33,797 nucleotides of DNA from CAYJEQ01 sp964370185 (GCA_964370185.1 CAYJIJ010000024.1:1-33797); one strand, 5' to 3'; positions 15,752 to 24,970 are shown, numbered from the stretch's first letter. Translations and numbers: made by a program. The notes: generated by a model not told the origin, from the sequence alone.

Positions 15752-15878
15752 GCTTAAAAGCTGTTAAAGAAATTTTTGAAATAGGGAATAATTACAATGC
15801 AATTCAGTTTTAACAACTGCCCCTGTATATCCCTCTTTGCCACAAAAGGCTGTTGAAATTGGAAAGGTATGGTCAATC

Positions 15879-17234
15879 ATGATACATAAGTATAAATTAA
15901 AAGGTTATAATATTGTTTTAGATGTAAATAGCGGCGCAATACATGTTGTGGACGATATTACATATAGTTTGCTTGAGGGGCTAAATGATAACCCCACCGA
16001 GGAAGAAATGAATAAAGCCGCTGAGAGTGTTTCAGATAAATTTTCTTCCGAGGAAATAGTGGAAAGCATAAGCGAAATAAAAGAGCTAATACAGGAAGGA
16101 CAGCTATTCTCAAAGGACGATTACAGCAAATTCTCTGATATGATGGTGAAATCCCCTGTAAAGGCAATGTGTTTACATATAGCACATGACTGCAATTTAA
16201 GATGCGAATACTGCTTTGCAGGCAAAGGCGATTACGAAGAGGGAAGAATGATAATGAGCCCCGAAATCGGAAAAAAAGCCATAGATTATCTTTTACACCA
16301 CTCAAAAGGCAGGCACAATTTGGAGCTTGACTTTTTCGGTGGTGAACCACTAATGAATTTTAAGGCGGTAAAAGAAGTCGTGGAATATGCAAGAAGCAAG
16401 GAAGCGGAGCATGATAAAACATTTAGGTTTACCATCACCACCAACGGGCTTTTGCTTGACGAAGATAAAATTGACTTTATAAATAAAGAGATGAGCAATG
16501 TTGTGCTTTCGATTGACGGCAGAAAATCCGTTAACGACAAAGTGAGAGCAAGAGTGGATGGCAGAGGTTGTTATGACACTATTATGCCAAAATTCATAGA
16601 TTTAGTGGACAAGCGTGGTCATGATAATTATTATGTAAGAGGTACATTTACAAAGTACAATAAAGATTTTGCCGAGGATGTACTCCATCTAAATTCACTC
16701 GGATTTAAGCAGATAAGTGTTGAGCCAGTAGTTTCCGACCCCCAATATCCTTATTCTCTTACCGAGGAAGATTTACCAGAGATATTTGATGAATATGAAA
16801 GACTTGCGGACATAATAATAGATAGAGAAAAAAATGGCGATGCATTTAATTTCTTCCACTATATGCTCGATTTAGAGCAGGGCCCATGTGCGATAAAAAG
16901 GTTGAGGGGCTGTGGCTGTGGTAACGAATATGTAGCGGTGACACCCGAAGGCGATGTCTACCCATGTCATCAATTTGTTGGAATGGATGGATGGAAGATA
17001 GGCAGTGTAAATGATCTTTCGATTGATGAAAATGTAAAAACAGAGTTTGCTAAGGCGAATGTATATGGAAAAGAAGAATGTAGGGATTGCTGGGCTAAGT
17101 TTTATTGCAGTGGCGGATGTAATGCCAATAATTTCCAGTATGCAGGCGATATATTAAAGCCGCATAAACTCGCCTGTGAAACCGAGAAGAAAAGGCTTGA
17201 ATGTGCCATCATGATTAAGGCGGCACTCTGCTAA
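15879..17234 (+). CDS. scfB: SCIFF maturase, radical SAM/SPASM protein
   Basis: The 451-residue enzyme matures the scfA peptide. The N-terminal part (about 1-90) resembles the peptide-binding RRE-like domain of this family (MIHKYKLKGYNIVLDVNSGA). The radical SAM cluster is CNLRCEYC (C105, C109, C112), followed by the GGEP motif in FFGGEPLMN. The C-terminal SPASM domain supplies cysteines for auxiliary iron-sulfur clusters (GCGCGNEYV, YPCHQF, ECRDCWAKFYCSGGC). The start at ATG 15879 is chosen because family members begin there; the frame is open to 15837. proC follows after 15 nt, perhaps cotranscribed. Confidence 0.95.
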   Translation: MIHKYKLKGYNIVLDVNSGAIHVVDDITYSLLEGLNDNPTEEEMNKAAESVSDKFSSEEIVESISEIKELIQEGQLFSKDDYSKFSDMMVKSPVKAMCLHIAHDCNLRCEYCFAGKGDYEEGRMIMSPEIGKKAIDYLLHHSKGRHNLELDFFGGEPLMNFKAVKEVVEYARSKEAEHDKTFRFTITTNGLLLDEDKIDFINKEMSNVVLSIDGRKSVNDKVRARVDGRGCYDTIMPKFIDLVDKRGHDNYYVRGTFTKYNKDFAEDVLHLNSLGFKQISVEPVVSDPQYPYSLTEEDLPEIFDEYERLADIIIDREKNGDAFNFFHYMLDLEQGPCAIKRLRGCGCGNEYVAVTPEGDVYPCHQFVGMDGWKIGSVNDLSIDENVKTEFAKANVYGKEECRDCWAKFYCSGGCNANNFQYAGDILKPHKLACETEKKRLECAIMIKAALC

Positions 17235-17249
17235 GCAGGAGGATATTTG

Positions 17250-18062
17250 ATGAGTAATTATAAGATTGGATTTATCGGAAGTGGAAATATGGCATATGCC
17301 ATCTCTAAAGGGATAATTAATTCTAATATTTTAAAGTCGGACGAAATCTTCATGTACGACATTGATGAAAATAGACTTTCTCAGCTAAAATCCGAGGGTT
17401 ATCCTGTAACTTCGGAGATAAAAGAAATAGCACAGAACTGCAAATATATCTTTTTATCAGTACTTCCTCAAATATGCGGTGAAGTTCTAAGTGGTATAAA
17501 GGATGTTATAACTAAAGAGAGTGTAATAGTTTCTATAGCGGCTGGCATCACTTCGGAGTTTATTAAAGAGCACACATTTAAAGATTGCAAATCAGTGCTC
17601 GTAATGCCAAACACTCCGCTTAGAATTTGCTACGCTTCAACCGCTTTAGCGGCGGCAAGCCCTACCACGGAAGAAGAATTTGAGTTTGTAAATGCACTTT
17701 TTAAGGCATCAGGATATACGCATAAACTCTCGGAAGAGCTTATGAAAGAGGTAATACCTCTCAATGGAAGCAGTCCGGCATTCACCTATCGCTTAGTGCT
17801 TTCAGCAATGAATAAGGCTGAAACTTTAGGGATTGATAAGAAAGCGGCGAAGGAGCTTTTATGCCATTCCATGATAGGTGCGGCAAAGATGATGCTTGAA
17901 ACAGATTATACACCAGAGGAGCTCATTGAAATGGTGTCAACACCCGGAGGGGCTACCATTGAGGGTATAAAATCACTCGAAGCGAATAATCTCGACAAAA
18001 TAATTTCCGACTGCATGGAGGCAACAATCAATAGAGCATATGAGCTCGGCAAAAAATCTTAA
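17250..18062 (+). CDS. proC: Pyrroline-5-carboxylate reductase
   Basis: The 270-residue protein catalyses the last step of proline synthesis, reducing pyrroline-5-carboxylate with NAD(P)H. The N-terminal Rossmann motif is GFIGSGNMAYAI, MPNTP lies in the middle, and the C-terminal dimerisation domain ends with STPGGATIEGIKSLE and a terminal helix. AGGAGGA at 17237-17243 is 6 nt before ATG 17250; a TTG one codon earlier is possible. The gene is 15 nt after scfB, which may reflect simple co-transcription, as proline synthesis has no known link to SCIFF maturation. Confidence 0.95.
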   Translation: MSNYKIGFIGSGNMAYAISKGIINSNILKSDEIFMYDIDENRLSQLKSEGYPVTSEIKEIAQNCKYIFLSVLPQICGEVLSGIKDVITKESVIVSIAAGITSEFIKEHTFKDCKSVLVMPNTPLRICYASTALAAASPTTEEEFEFVNALFKASGYTHKLSEELMKEVIPLNGSSPAFTYRLVLSAMNKAETLGIDKKAAKELLCHSMIGAAKMMLETDYTPEELIEMVSTPGGATIEGIKSLEANNLDKIISDCMEATINRAYELGKKS

Positions 18063-18070
18063 TAAAACAC

Positions 18071-18099
18071 TTGACAAATAAATAAATATCTGTTAAGAT
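18071..18099 (+). promoter_or_regulatory. Promoter of the infC-rpmI-rplT operon
   Basis: TTGACA (18071-18076) and TAAGAT (18094-18099) are spaced by 17 nt, a strong vegetative promoter placing the start near 18106, just before the structured leader. Confidence 0.8.
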
Positions 18100-18105
18100 A
18101 CTTTA

Positions 18106-18264
18106 GAAAACAAAGTAGGGCAATAAGCTCTCACCTGTGCATGATGGGATGACACATGGTCAATACTACTTAATCAGGGCATTAGCCTTGCTATGTTTGT
18201 GTTGTCGGTGCGAAGTTTTCTTCGCACCTTGTTTTTTTGTTAATACAGGTAATAAAAATAGGGT
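18106..18264 (+). promoter_or_regulatory. Structured attenuator leader of infC-rpmI-rplT (L20-leader type)
   Basis: The leader folds into nested stems: AAGTAG (18113-18118) with CTACTT (18166-18171), enclosing ACCTGTG (18133-18139) with CACATGGT (18153-18160, one bulged T), and then AGGGC/GCCTT (18176-18189). It ends in a strong terminator (18207-18238). Operons of this kind are autoregulated in Firmicutes by L20 binding a leader RNA and promoting termination. I infer the same here from gene content and layout; I cannot confirm that the fold is the known L20 leader family. The open frame 18137-18331 is not a gene. Confidence 0.75.
18207..18238 (+). terminator. Attenuator terminator in the infC leader
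   Basis: A 9-bp perfect stem GGTGCGAAG/CTTCGCACC (18207-18215, 18220-18228) with loop TTTT is followed by TTGTTTTTTT. Its position between the promoter and infC shows regulated read-through. Confidence 0.92.
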
Positions 18265-18279
18265 ATGGAGGTGCTCAAA

Positions 18280-18798
18280 ATTAGCAATAAAGAACTGCTT
18301 ATCAATGAGGAGATTAAAGACAAAGATGTAAGAGTTATAGACTCTGACGGCGGTCAATTAGGTATTATTTCCACTAAAGAAGCTATGAGGATAGCAACTG
18401 AAAGAAATCTTGACTTAGTTAAAATCGCTCCTCAGGCTACACCGCCTGTCTGCAGAATTATGGATTATGGTAAATACAAATTCGAGCAGGCAAAGAGGGA
18501 AAAAGAAGCGAAGAAAAATCAAAAGGTTATCGAAATAAAGGAAATTAGACTTTCCCTAAATATCGATACACATGACTTTAACACCAAGCTAAATCACGCC
18601 ATTAAGTTTTTAAGCCAAGGTAATAAAGTTAAAGTTTCCATCAGATTTAGAGGCCGTGAAATGGCTCATCCCCAAATCGGGCAAACCATCATGGCACGCT
18701 TTGCCGAGAGCTGTTCTGAATATGCAAATGTTGAGAAACTACCAAAGCTGGAAGGTCGTAGCATGATTATGTTCCTTACAGCAAAGCCTGTTAAATAA
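18280..18798 (+). CDS. infC: Translation initiation factor IF-3 (ATT start)
   Basis: The 172-residue IF-3 begins, by family alignment, at SNKELLINEEIKDKDVRVID just after the initiator. It includes PPVCRIMDYGKYKFEQ in the linker-proximal N domain and the C domain IRFRGREMAHPQIGQ. It binds the 30S subunit and checks start codons and fidelity. GGAGGTG (18267-18273) lies exactly 6 nt before ATT 18280, while the in-frame ATG at 18265 overlaps that SD and cannot use it. An ATT start, also used by E. coli infC, lets IF-3 reject its own initiation codon and so autoregulate. First gene of the infC-rpmI-rplT operon. Confidence 0.93.
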   Translation: MSNKELLINEEIKDKDVRVIDSDGGQLGIISTKEAMRIATERNLDLVKIAPQATPPVCRIMDYGKYKFEQAKREKEAKKNQKVIEIKEIRLSLNIDTHDFNTKLNHAIKFLSQGNKVKVSIRFRGREMAHPQIGQTIMARFAESCSEYANVEKLPKLEGRSMIMFLTAKPVK

Positions 18799-18816
18799 TA
18801 CAAGGAGGAACTAATT

Positions 18817-19014
18817 ATGCCTAAGTTAAAGACACATAGCGGTGCGAAAAAGCGCTTTAAACTAACCAAAAACGGAAAGGTTAAGCGTGCACATGCGAAC
18901 AGAAGACATATTCTAACAAAGAAATCCACAAAGCGTAAAAGAGCTCTAAGAAAAGCTGCATATGCTGATTTCACAAATGTTAAGGCAGTAAAACTGCTTA
19001 TCCCATACAAATAA
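18817..19014 (+). CDS. rpmI: 50S ribosomal protein L35
   Basis: A 65-residue, highly basic protein of the usual L35 length, starting MPKLKTHSGAKKRFKLTKNG and containing the family stretch RAHANRRHILTKKSTKRKR. It is a late-assembling large-subunit protein. AAGGAGGA lies just before the ATG. It is 18 nt downstream of infC and upstream of rplT, the conserved order, and shares their attenuator. Confidence 0.97.
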   Translation: MPKLKTHSGAKKRFKLTKNGKVKRAHANRRHILTKKSTKRKRALRKAAYADFTNVKAVKLLIPYK

Positions 19015-19055
19015 GAAGAAAACAAAATTCACATTCCAAACGGAGGTAAATAGAT

Positions 19056-19409
19056 ATGGCTCGTGTTAAGGGCGCGATGATGACTCGTAAGAGAAGAAAA
19101 AAGGTTCTAAAACTTGCTAAAGGCTACTATGGAGCTAAAAGCAGATTATTTAAAACAGCTAAACAGGCGGTAATGAAATCAGGTCAATATGCATATATTG
19201 GCAGAAAACATAAAAAGAGAGATTTCAGAAGCCTTTGGATAACAAGAATTTCCGCGGCTGCTCGCATGAATGATATGAACTACTCAACATTCATGAATGG
19301 ACTTAAAAAAGCAGGCATTACATTAAATCGTAAAATGCTGTCCGAAATTGCTATTAATGACCAAGCTGCATTTGCCGCATTAGTGGCAAAAGCTAAAGCT
19401 GCACTTTAA
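19056..19409 (+). CDS. rplT: 50S ribosomal protein L20
   Basis: A 117-residue basic protein of normal L20 length: MARVKGAMMTRKRRKKVLKLAKGYYGAKS (N-terminal extension that threads into 23S rRNA, here described as residues 1-29) and a globular C-terminal domain with WITRISAAARMNDMNYS. L20 is needed for early 50S assembly and in Firmicutes represses its own operon at the leader. CGGAGGT precedes the ATG. The operon ends at the terminator 19417-19445. Confidence 0.97.
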   Translation: MARVKGAMMTRKRRKKVLKLAKGYYGAKSRLFKTAKQAVMKSGQYAYIGRKHKKRDFRSLWITRISAAARMNDMNYSTFMNGLKKAGITLNRKMLSEIAINDQAAFAALVAKAKAAL

Positions 19410-19416
19410 TTCCTTT

Positions 19417-19445
19417 AACGCCCGCTTAGCTTGCGGGCGTTTTTG
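19417..19445 (+). terminator. Terminator of the infC-rpmI-rplT operon
   Basis: The stem AACGCCCGC (19417-19425) pairs with GCGGGCGTT (19433-19441), 7-nt loop, followed by Ts. Confidence 0.92.
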
Positions 19446-19476
19446 CAATAAATCCCCTTTGACGGAGAATGAAAGA

Positions 19477-20274
19477 ATGCAGTATATAACCTCAACGACA
19501 AATGAAAAAGTAAAAGAGCTAATAAGGCTTTTATCCTCTAAGAAACATAGGAGGGATAAAGGTCTGTTTGTTGCGGAGGGAGTTAGATTATGCGAAGATT
19601 TTACAAAGAATGGCTATGAAGCAGTAGAGCTTTACTACACTGAAAAAGCGTATAATCTTAACAGAGAAACTGTGGATATGCTGATAAATTCTGCGGCATC
19701 AGTATATATTATAAATGATATTATCTCAGATAAAGTTTCTGAAACTAAATCTCCACAGGGAGTATTTGCCGTATTTGCACTTCCTCAAGCTGAGCATGAA
19801 ATAAAAAGCAATGAAAATTATATGCTTCTTGCTTCACTCTCGGACCCAGGCAATTTAGGCACAATCATTCGTTCAGCTGCCGCATTTGATTTAGACGCAC
19901 TCATACTCACAGACGACTGCCCCGACCCATACAGCGGTAAAGTGCTTCGCTCTGCAATGGGTGGTGTGGGACGCATGAATATAATCATCAAAAAAGATTT
20001 CACCTCGGCCATAACAATGCTTAAAGAAGAGGGTATATCCATTTTGGGTGCAGTACTTGCGCCCGATGCTAAGGATTTAATTAATGTAAAAATGTCGGGT
20101 GGAATTTGTGCAGTAATTGGAAATGAGGGCAGAGGCCTTACACCCGAGGAAATAGTTTGTCTTGATAGCAAAATCATTATTCCGATGGCAGAAAATAGTG
20201 AATCATTAAACGCTTCAGTGGCCGCTTCTATAATAGCATATGAAATGTTTAGGCAGAAAACTGCGGAGGTATAA
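19477..20274 (+). CDS. TrmH/SpoU family RNA 2'-O-methyltransferase
   Basis: The 265-residue protein has an N-terminal substrate-binding domain (KHRRDKGLFVAEGVRL, about 23-38) and a C-terminal SPOUT domain with the three knot motifs: SDPGNLGTIIRSAAAF, AVIGNEGRGL and IIPMAENSESLNASVAASI. These bind S-adenosylmethionine and methylate ribose 2'-OH in rRNA or tRNA; which nucleotide cannot be read from the sequence. The start is ATG 19477, with GGAG at 19464-19467; an earlier TTG at 19459 overlaps this SD. It lies between the L20 terminator and dprA, with only 3 nt before dprA, so the two are probably cotranscribed. Confidence 0.93.
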   Translation: MQYITSTTNEKVKELIRLLSSKKHRRDKGLFVAEGVRLCEDFTKNGYEAVELYYTEKAYNLNRETVDMLINSAASVYIINDIISDKVSETKSPQGVFAVFALPQAEHEIKSNENYMLLASLSDPGNLGTIIRSAAAFDLDALILTDDCPDPYSGKVLRSAMGGVGRMNIIIKKDFTSAITMLKEEGISILGAVLAPDAKDLINVKMSGGICAVIGNEGRGLTPEEIVCLDSKIIIPMAENSESLNASVAASIIAYEMFRQKTAEV

Positions 20275-20277
20275 TAC

Positions 20278-21447
20278 ATGGATAAAATTTATGATCTATG
20301 GTTTTCCCTTTGTTTTTCACCGGCAAATGATAGAGCTATAAAGCTTTATTCTCAGATATCCTCTGTAAAAGAGATTTTTCAGATGAAACCAAATGAGCTT
20401 AGGGATATGAAGATATTCACAGAGAAAGAAATAGAGATATTAAAATCCACTGATTTTAGCAAGGCAGAAGAAGTTATTAAGCAAATGCAAGCACTAAACG
20501 GTGATATTATTACTCAAATTGATGAAAGATATCCAATGAGACTAAAGGAGATTTTCACTCCTCCGATTTTGCTCTATTCACTCGGGAAATTACCCGATGT
20601 AAATAATAGCTTACCTATATCTCTAATAGGCACAAGAAAACCATCCATAGAAGGAATTAATGCGGCTAAATTTATATCCGCAGGACTTGTACAGGCAGGT
20701 GTTGTAGTAGTAAGTGGTATGGCGCAAGGTCTTGATGCCGAATGCAATGCTGCGGCGGTAGAAGCAGGTGGACAAACTATTGCTGTCCTCGGCTCAGGCG
20801 TGGATGTAGTATACCCAGCCAATCAAAGAAAACTCTATGAAGCTATAATAAATGGTGGCGGAGCAGTAATTTCCGAATATCCACCCACCACAAAACCGAT
20901 ACCAAGGAATTTTCCTGTAAGAAACAGAATTATTGCCGGGATATCCGCAGGCTTATGTGTTATTGAAGCTAATATTAAGAGCGGCACAATGATTACCGTG
21001 GCATCGGCAATTGATGAAAATAGGGATATATTTGCAGTCCCAGGAAGTATTTTCTCTAAAACAGCAGAAGGTACTAACCATTTAATTAAGCAAGGAGCAA
21101 AAGCGGTACTCGCTCCGAGTGACATACTGGAAGAATATTACTGCATTGAAAATTATAATTTTACTCCTGCAAATAACATGGTAGCAGAAGCACCCACAAA
21201 ATTAACTCACCGTTCTAAAGTGAGCAGTAATCCAAACAATGCGGTGGTAAGCAGGGATTATGCAGTTCCGCAAAATATAAATGAAAATCAAAAATGCATT
21301 TTCAAAGAGCTTATTAACGGCGCAATGACACCCGATGAAATTTCGGACAAAACAGCAATACCAATTCATAAAATACTTATAGAACTGACAGAGCTTGAAA
21401 TTTTAGGCATAGTATTTTCTAAAGAGGGTAGTAAATACACCCTTTAA
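20278..21447 (+). CDS. dprA: DNA processing protein DprA
   Basis: The 389-residue protein has a small N-terminal helical domain, a central Rossmann-like DprA domain (about 110-285: LIGTRKPS, VSGMAQGLDAECNAAAVEAG, AVLGSGVDVVYP, EYPPTTKPIPRNFPVRNRII) and a C-terminal winged-helix domain (about 330-389). DprA binds incoming single-stranded DNA in natural transformation and loads RecA. The gene starts 3 nt after the methyltransferase stop. Presence of dprA alone does not show competence, as the gene is widely kept in non-transformable bacteria. The dprA-topA-trmFO order is typical of Firmicutes. Confidence 0.96.
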   Translation: MDKIYDLWFSLCFSPANDRAIKLYSQISSVKEIFQMKPNELRDMKIFTEKEIEILKSTDFSKAEEVIKQMQALNGDIITQIDERYPMRLKEIFTPPILLYSLGKLPDVNNSLPISLIGTRKPSIEGINAAKFISAGLVQAGVVVVSGMAQGLDAECNAAAVEAGGQTIAVLGSGVDVVYPANQRKLYEAIINGGGAVISEYPPTTKPIPRNFPVRNRIIAGISAGLCVIEANIKSGTMITVASAIDENRDIFAVPGSIFSKTAEGTNHLIKQGAKAVLAPSDILEEYYCIENYNFTPANNMVAEAPTKLTHRSKVSSNPNNAVVSRDYAVPQNINENQKCIFKELINGAMTPDEISDKTAIPIHKILIELTELEILGIVFSKEGSKYTL

Positions 21448-21575
21448 ACAACCAAATAAATCAGACATTAAATGTGCTTTTATAATTTTTCGGTCGGATA
21501 ATAGACTAAAAACTGCAAATGAATATAAACACATACATAATATATTTAGCCAATGGCTTAGAAAGTGAGATAAAG

Positions 21576-23657
21576 ATGTCCAACTTAGTTATTGTGGAAT
21601 CCCCGGCAAAGGCAAAAACCATAAAAAAATACTTAGGTGAAGACTTTGAAGTTGTTGCCTCAAACGGCCATATCAGAGATTTACCAAAAAGCAAAATAGG
21701 TGTTGATGTTGATAATGATTTCACACCCAAATACGAAAACATAAAAGGCAAAGAAGAACTTGTAAAAAACTTAAAGCATTTAGCCACTGTGAATAAAAAT
21801 GTATATCTCGCAACCGACCCCGACCGTGAAGGGGAAGCCATTTCTTGGCATTTAGCAAATATACTTGGACTTGATATAAGTGCCCATAATAGAATTACAT
21901 TTAACGAAATCACCAAAACAGGTGTAAAGGCAGGGATGGACAATCCACGAGTAATAGACATGGATTTAGTTGATGCACAGCAAGCGAGAAGAATACTTGA
22001 TAGAATAGTTGGATATAAGCTTTCCCCGTTCCTATGGAGAAAAGTGCGCAAAGGCCTCTCGGCAGGTAGGGTGCAGTCCGTGGTTGTAAAGCTAATTGTA
22101 GACTTAGAAAGAGCAATTGCGGCATTTAAGTCTGAGGAATACTGGACAATTGATGCAAAACTCACTGCTAAAGGCAGTAAAAAAGCGTTTGCGGCAAAGT
22201 TCTACGGTAAAACAGGCGAAAAAATGGAGCTTACAAATGAAGCAGAGGCTAATAGCATTATGTCCGAGCTAAAAGATGCGGCTTTCGCTATTGACTCAGT
22301 TAAAACTGGGACAAGAAAGAAATCGCCTGCACCACCATTTACAACCTCAACATTACAACAGGATGCTTCAAGAAAACTCGGATTTCAAGCTCGCAGAACT
22401 ATGAAAGCGGCACAGGAGCTCTATGAAGGTATTGAAGTAGCAGGATATGGAGCAGTAGGTCTAATCACTTATATGAGAACCGACTCACTCAGAGTTTCTG
22501 CTGAAGCAATAAAAGAAGCAGAAGAGTTTATTATAAATAAATACTCTAAAGAATATCTGCCAAGCACTAAGAGAGTGTATAAAACTAAGTCAGCAGCACA
22601 GGATGCCCATGAAGCTGTGCGTCCAACCACTATAAGCATTACCCCCGATATAGCAAAAGCAAGCCTAACAAGCGACCAATACAAGCTATATAAGCTTATT
22701 TGGGAGCGCTTTATTGCAAGCCAGATGGCAAATGCACTGCTCGACACAGTTTCAGCCGATATTTCCGCAGGGGATTATCTCTTTAAAGCGTCGGGATATA
22801 CAGTTAAATTTGATGGTTTTACCGTGCTATATGAAGAAGTTAAAGATGATGGTGAAGAAAATAGCGGTGCACTTCCTCCACTTGCAAAAGGTGATGCACT
22901 CGGGGTAAAGGAAATTGCACCAAATCAGCACTTTACTCAACCGCCTGCAAGATACACCGAAACATCTTTAATTAAAACACTTGATGAAAACGGAATTGGC
23001 AGACCATCGACATACGCCCCAACCATATCAACAATACTCGCAAGAGGATATGTTGAGCGTGAAGGCAAATCACTAAAACCCACCGCACTCGGCGAAGTTA
23101 CCACACAACTTATGGAAGAGCAATTTAAGCAGATTGTAGATGTTGATTTTACCGCCAATATGGAAAAATCACTCGATGATATAGAAATAGGAAAAGTTGC
23201 TTGGGTAAAAACCCTTGATAATTTTTATAAGGATTTTGCAAAAACACTCGAAGCCGCAGAAAAAAATATGGAGGGCACAAGGATGAAAGTGCCCGAAGAG
23301 CAAACAGATATAGTTTGTGAACTTTGCGGTAAAAATATGGTTATCAAAATAGGTAGGTTTGGCAAATTTTTAGCCTGCCCAGGATTCCCCGAATGCAAGA
23401 ACACAAAGAAGATTGTAGAAGAAACACCGGGTAAATGCCCAATATGCGGCAAAGCGATTATTGCTAAAAAATCTAAAAAGGGCAAGGCTTTCTTTGGATG
23501 TGCAGGATACCCCGATTGTACTTTTGTGACATGGGATAAGCCCCTCGCAGAAGAATGCCCTAAATGCGGTTCAACACTCTTTAGAAAAATGGGTAAAGCT
23601 GGAAAGATACATTGCCTAAAAGAGGGTTGCGACTTTGAAAAAGGGGTTAAAGAATAA
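21576..23657 (+). CDS. topA: DNA topoisomerase I
   Basis: The 693-residue type IA topoisomerase relaxes negative supercoils. It begins MSNLVIVESPAKAKT (TOPRIM domain, with TDPDREGE metal-binding acidic residues), and the catalytic tyrosine is Tyr299 in GLITYMRTDS. The middle has GIGRPSTYAPTISTI. At the C-terminus lie three four-cysteine zinc ribbons (CELCGKNM, CPICGKAI and CPKCGSTL as first pairs). The start is ATG 21576 since family members begin there; the frame is open to 21519. The SD is weak. Its stop overlaps the trmFO start by one base, so they are coupled. Confidence 0.97.
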   Translation: MSNLVIVESPAKAKTIKKYLGEDFEVVASNGHIRDLPKSKIGVDVDNDFTPKYENIKGKEELVKNLKHLATVNKNVYLATDPDREGEAISWHLANILGLDISAHNRITFNEITKTGVKAGMDNPRVIDMDLVDAQQARRILDRIVGYKLSPFLWRKVRKGLSAGRVQSVVVKLIVDLERAIAAFKSEEYWTIDAKLTAKGSKKAFAAKFYGKTGEKMELTNEAEANSIMSELKDAAFAIDSVKTGTRKKSPAPPFTTSTLQQDASRKLGFQARRTMKAAQELYEGIEVAGYGAVGLITYMRTDSLRVSAEAIKEAEEFIINKYSKEYLPSTKRVYKTKSAAQDAHEAVRPTTISITPDIAKASLTSDQYKLYKLIWERFIASQMANALLDTVSADISAGDYLFKASGYTVKFDGFTVLYEEVKDDGEENSGALPPLAKGDALGVKEIAPNQHFTQPPARYTETSLIKTLDENGIGRPSTYAPTISTILARGYVEREGKSLKPTALGEVTTQLMEEQFKQIVDVDFTANMEKSLDDIEIGKVAWVKTLDNFYKDFAKTLEAAEKNMEGTRMKVPEEQTDIVCELCGKNMVIKIGRFGKFLACPGFPECKNTKKIVEETPGKCPICGKAIIAKKSKKGKAFFGCAGYPDCTFVTWDKPLAEECPKCGSTLFRKMGKAGKIHCLKEGCDFEKGVKE

Positions 23658-24970
23658 TGGTTACCGTAATAGGTGCAGGGCTTGCAGGATGTGAAGCGGC
23701 ATATTATATCGCAAACCAAGGGATACCCGTTACACTGATTGAGATGAAGCCCAATAAATACACCGAAGCACATAGCTATAAGGGCTTTGCAGAGCTTGTG
23801 TGTTCAAACTCACTCAAGGCGTCACGCATTGGCTCAGCGGCAGGCATGCTAAAAGAGGAAATGCGTATACTTGGCTCACTTATTATTGAATGTGCAGAGA
23901 AGACAGCTGTCGGAGCAGGTGGAGCACTTGCGGTTGACAGGGAAAAGTTTTCAGATGCAGTCACAGAATGTATTAATAATCATCCAAACATAAAAGTTTT
24001 AGCAGAAGAAGCCACCGAAATACCTGAGGGAAATGTTATCATAGCGGCGGGGCCACTTATTTCCAAAGATTTATCAAAAGCTGTTATGGAGCTAACAGGG
24101 CAGGAATATCTCAATTTCCATGATGCCGCTGCTCCGATAGTGGACTTTCAGTCAATTGACATGGACACAGCCTTTTACGCCGCAAGGTATGATAGAGGGG
24201 ACGCTGACTATATTAACTGTCCTTTTACCAAAGAAGAGTATGAAGCTTTTCATGCTGAGCTTGTAAATGCTGAATCCGCACCTCTAAAAGAGTTTGAAAA
24301 AGAAGCTTTTAAGGTGTATGAGGGATGTATGCCAATTGAGGTAATGGCTAAAAGAGGTGCCGACACCATGCGCTTTGGCCCCTTAAAACCTGTTGGTATA
24401 TACGACCCTAAAACAGGTAAAAGACCTTGGGCAGTAGTACAGCTCAGAAAAGAAAATAATATGGGTAGCATGTATAATATAGTTGGATTTCAAACAAATC
24501 TAAAATTCGGTGAACAAAAAAGAGTCTTCTCAATGATACCGGGATTAAAAGATGCAAACTTTTTTAGATATGGTGTAATGCACCGCAATACATTTATAAA
24601 TTCTCCGAAATTATTAACTTCATCATTTGCATTTAAAGCTGATAAAAGAATTTATTTTGCAGGTCAGATAACAGGTGTAGAGGGATATATAGAATCAGCT
24701 ATGTCGGGAATTATTGCCGCTGTAAACATGGTGAGAAGCATAAAAAACGAAACTCAGCTAAAGCTGCCAAATACCTCAATGTCTGGTGCATTAACAGCAT
24801 ATATAAGCGACGAAAATGTAAAAGATTTTCAACCCATGGGATGCAATATGGGAATACTCCCACCAAATCCCAATAGAATTAAGGATAAAACACTTAGATA
24901 TGAAACTCAAGCACTAAGAGGACTGGAAGATTTTAAAAAAGCATTAAATGAGCAAGGCATATCAGTGTAA
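23657..24970 (+). CDS. trmFO: Methylenetetrahydrofolate-tRNA-(uracil-5-)-methyltransferase TrmFO
   Basis: The 437-residue flavoprotein makes 5-methyluridine at position 54 of tRNA, using methylenetetrahydrofolate as the carbon donor. The FAD-binding motif is VIGAGLAGCEAA near residue 3, followed by IEMKPNKYTEAH and FAELVCSNSLKA, which are family signatures; the C-terminal half has YFAGQITGVEGYIESAMSG and MGCNMGILPP. The ATG shares its A with the last base of the topA stop. The length is normal for the folate-dependent Gid/TrmFO group. Confidence 0.97.
   Translation: MVTVIGAGLAGCEAAYYIANQGIPVTLIEMKPNKYTEAHSYKGFAELVCSNSLKASRIGSAAGMLKEEMRILGSLIIECAEKTAVGAGGALAVDREKFSDAVTECINNHPNIKVLAEEATEIPEGNVIIAAGPLISKDLSKAVMELTGQEYLNFHDAAAPIVDFQSIDMDTAFYAARYDRGDADYINCPFTKEEYEAFHAELVNAESAPLKEFEKEAFKVYEGCMPIEVMAKRGADTMRFGPLKPVGIYDPKTGKRPWAVVQLRKENNMGSMYNIVGFQTNLKFGEQKRVFSMIPGLKDANFFRYGVMHRNTFINSPKLLTSSFAFKADKRIYFAGQITGVEGYIESAMSGIIAAVNMVRSIKNETQLKLPNTSMSGALTAYISDENVKDFQPMGCNMGILPPNPNRIKDKTLRYETQALRGLEDFKKALNEQGISV

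Noticed and set aside
18265..18279. ATG start for infC
   Set aside because: The ATG overlaps the only SD; ATT 18280 is 6 nt after GGAGGTG and matches the family N-terminus.
18137..18331. Open frame of 64 codons upstream of infC
   Set aside because: It runs through the leader stems and the attenuator terminator and into infC in another frame; no SD.
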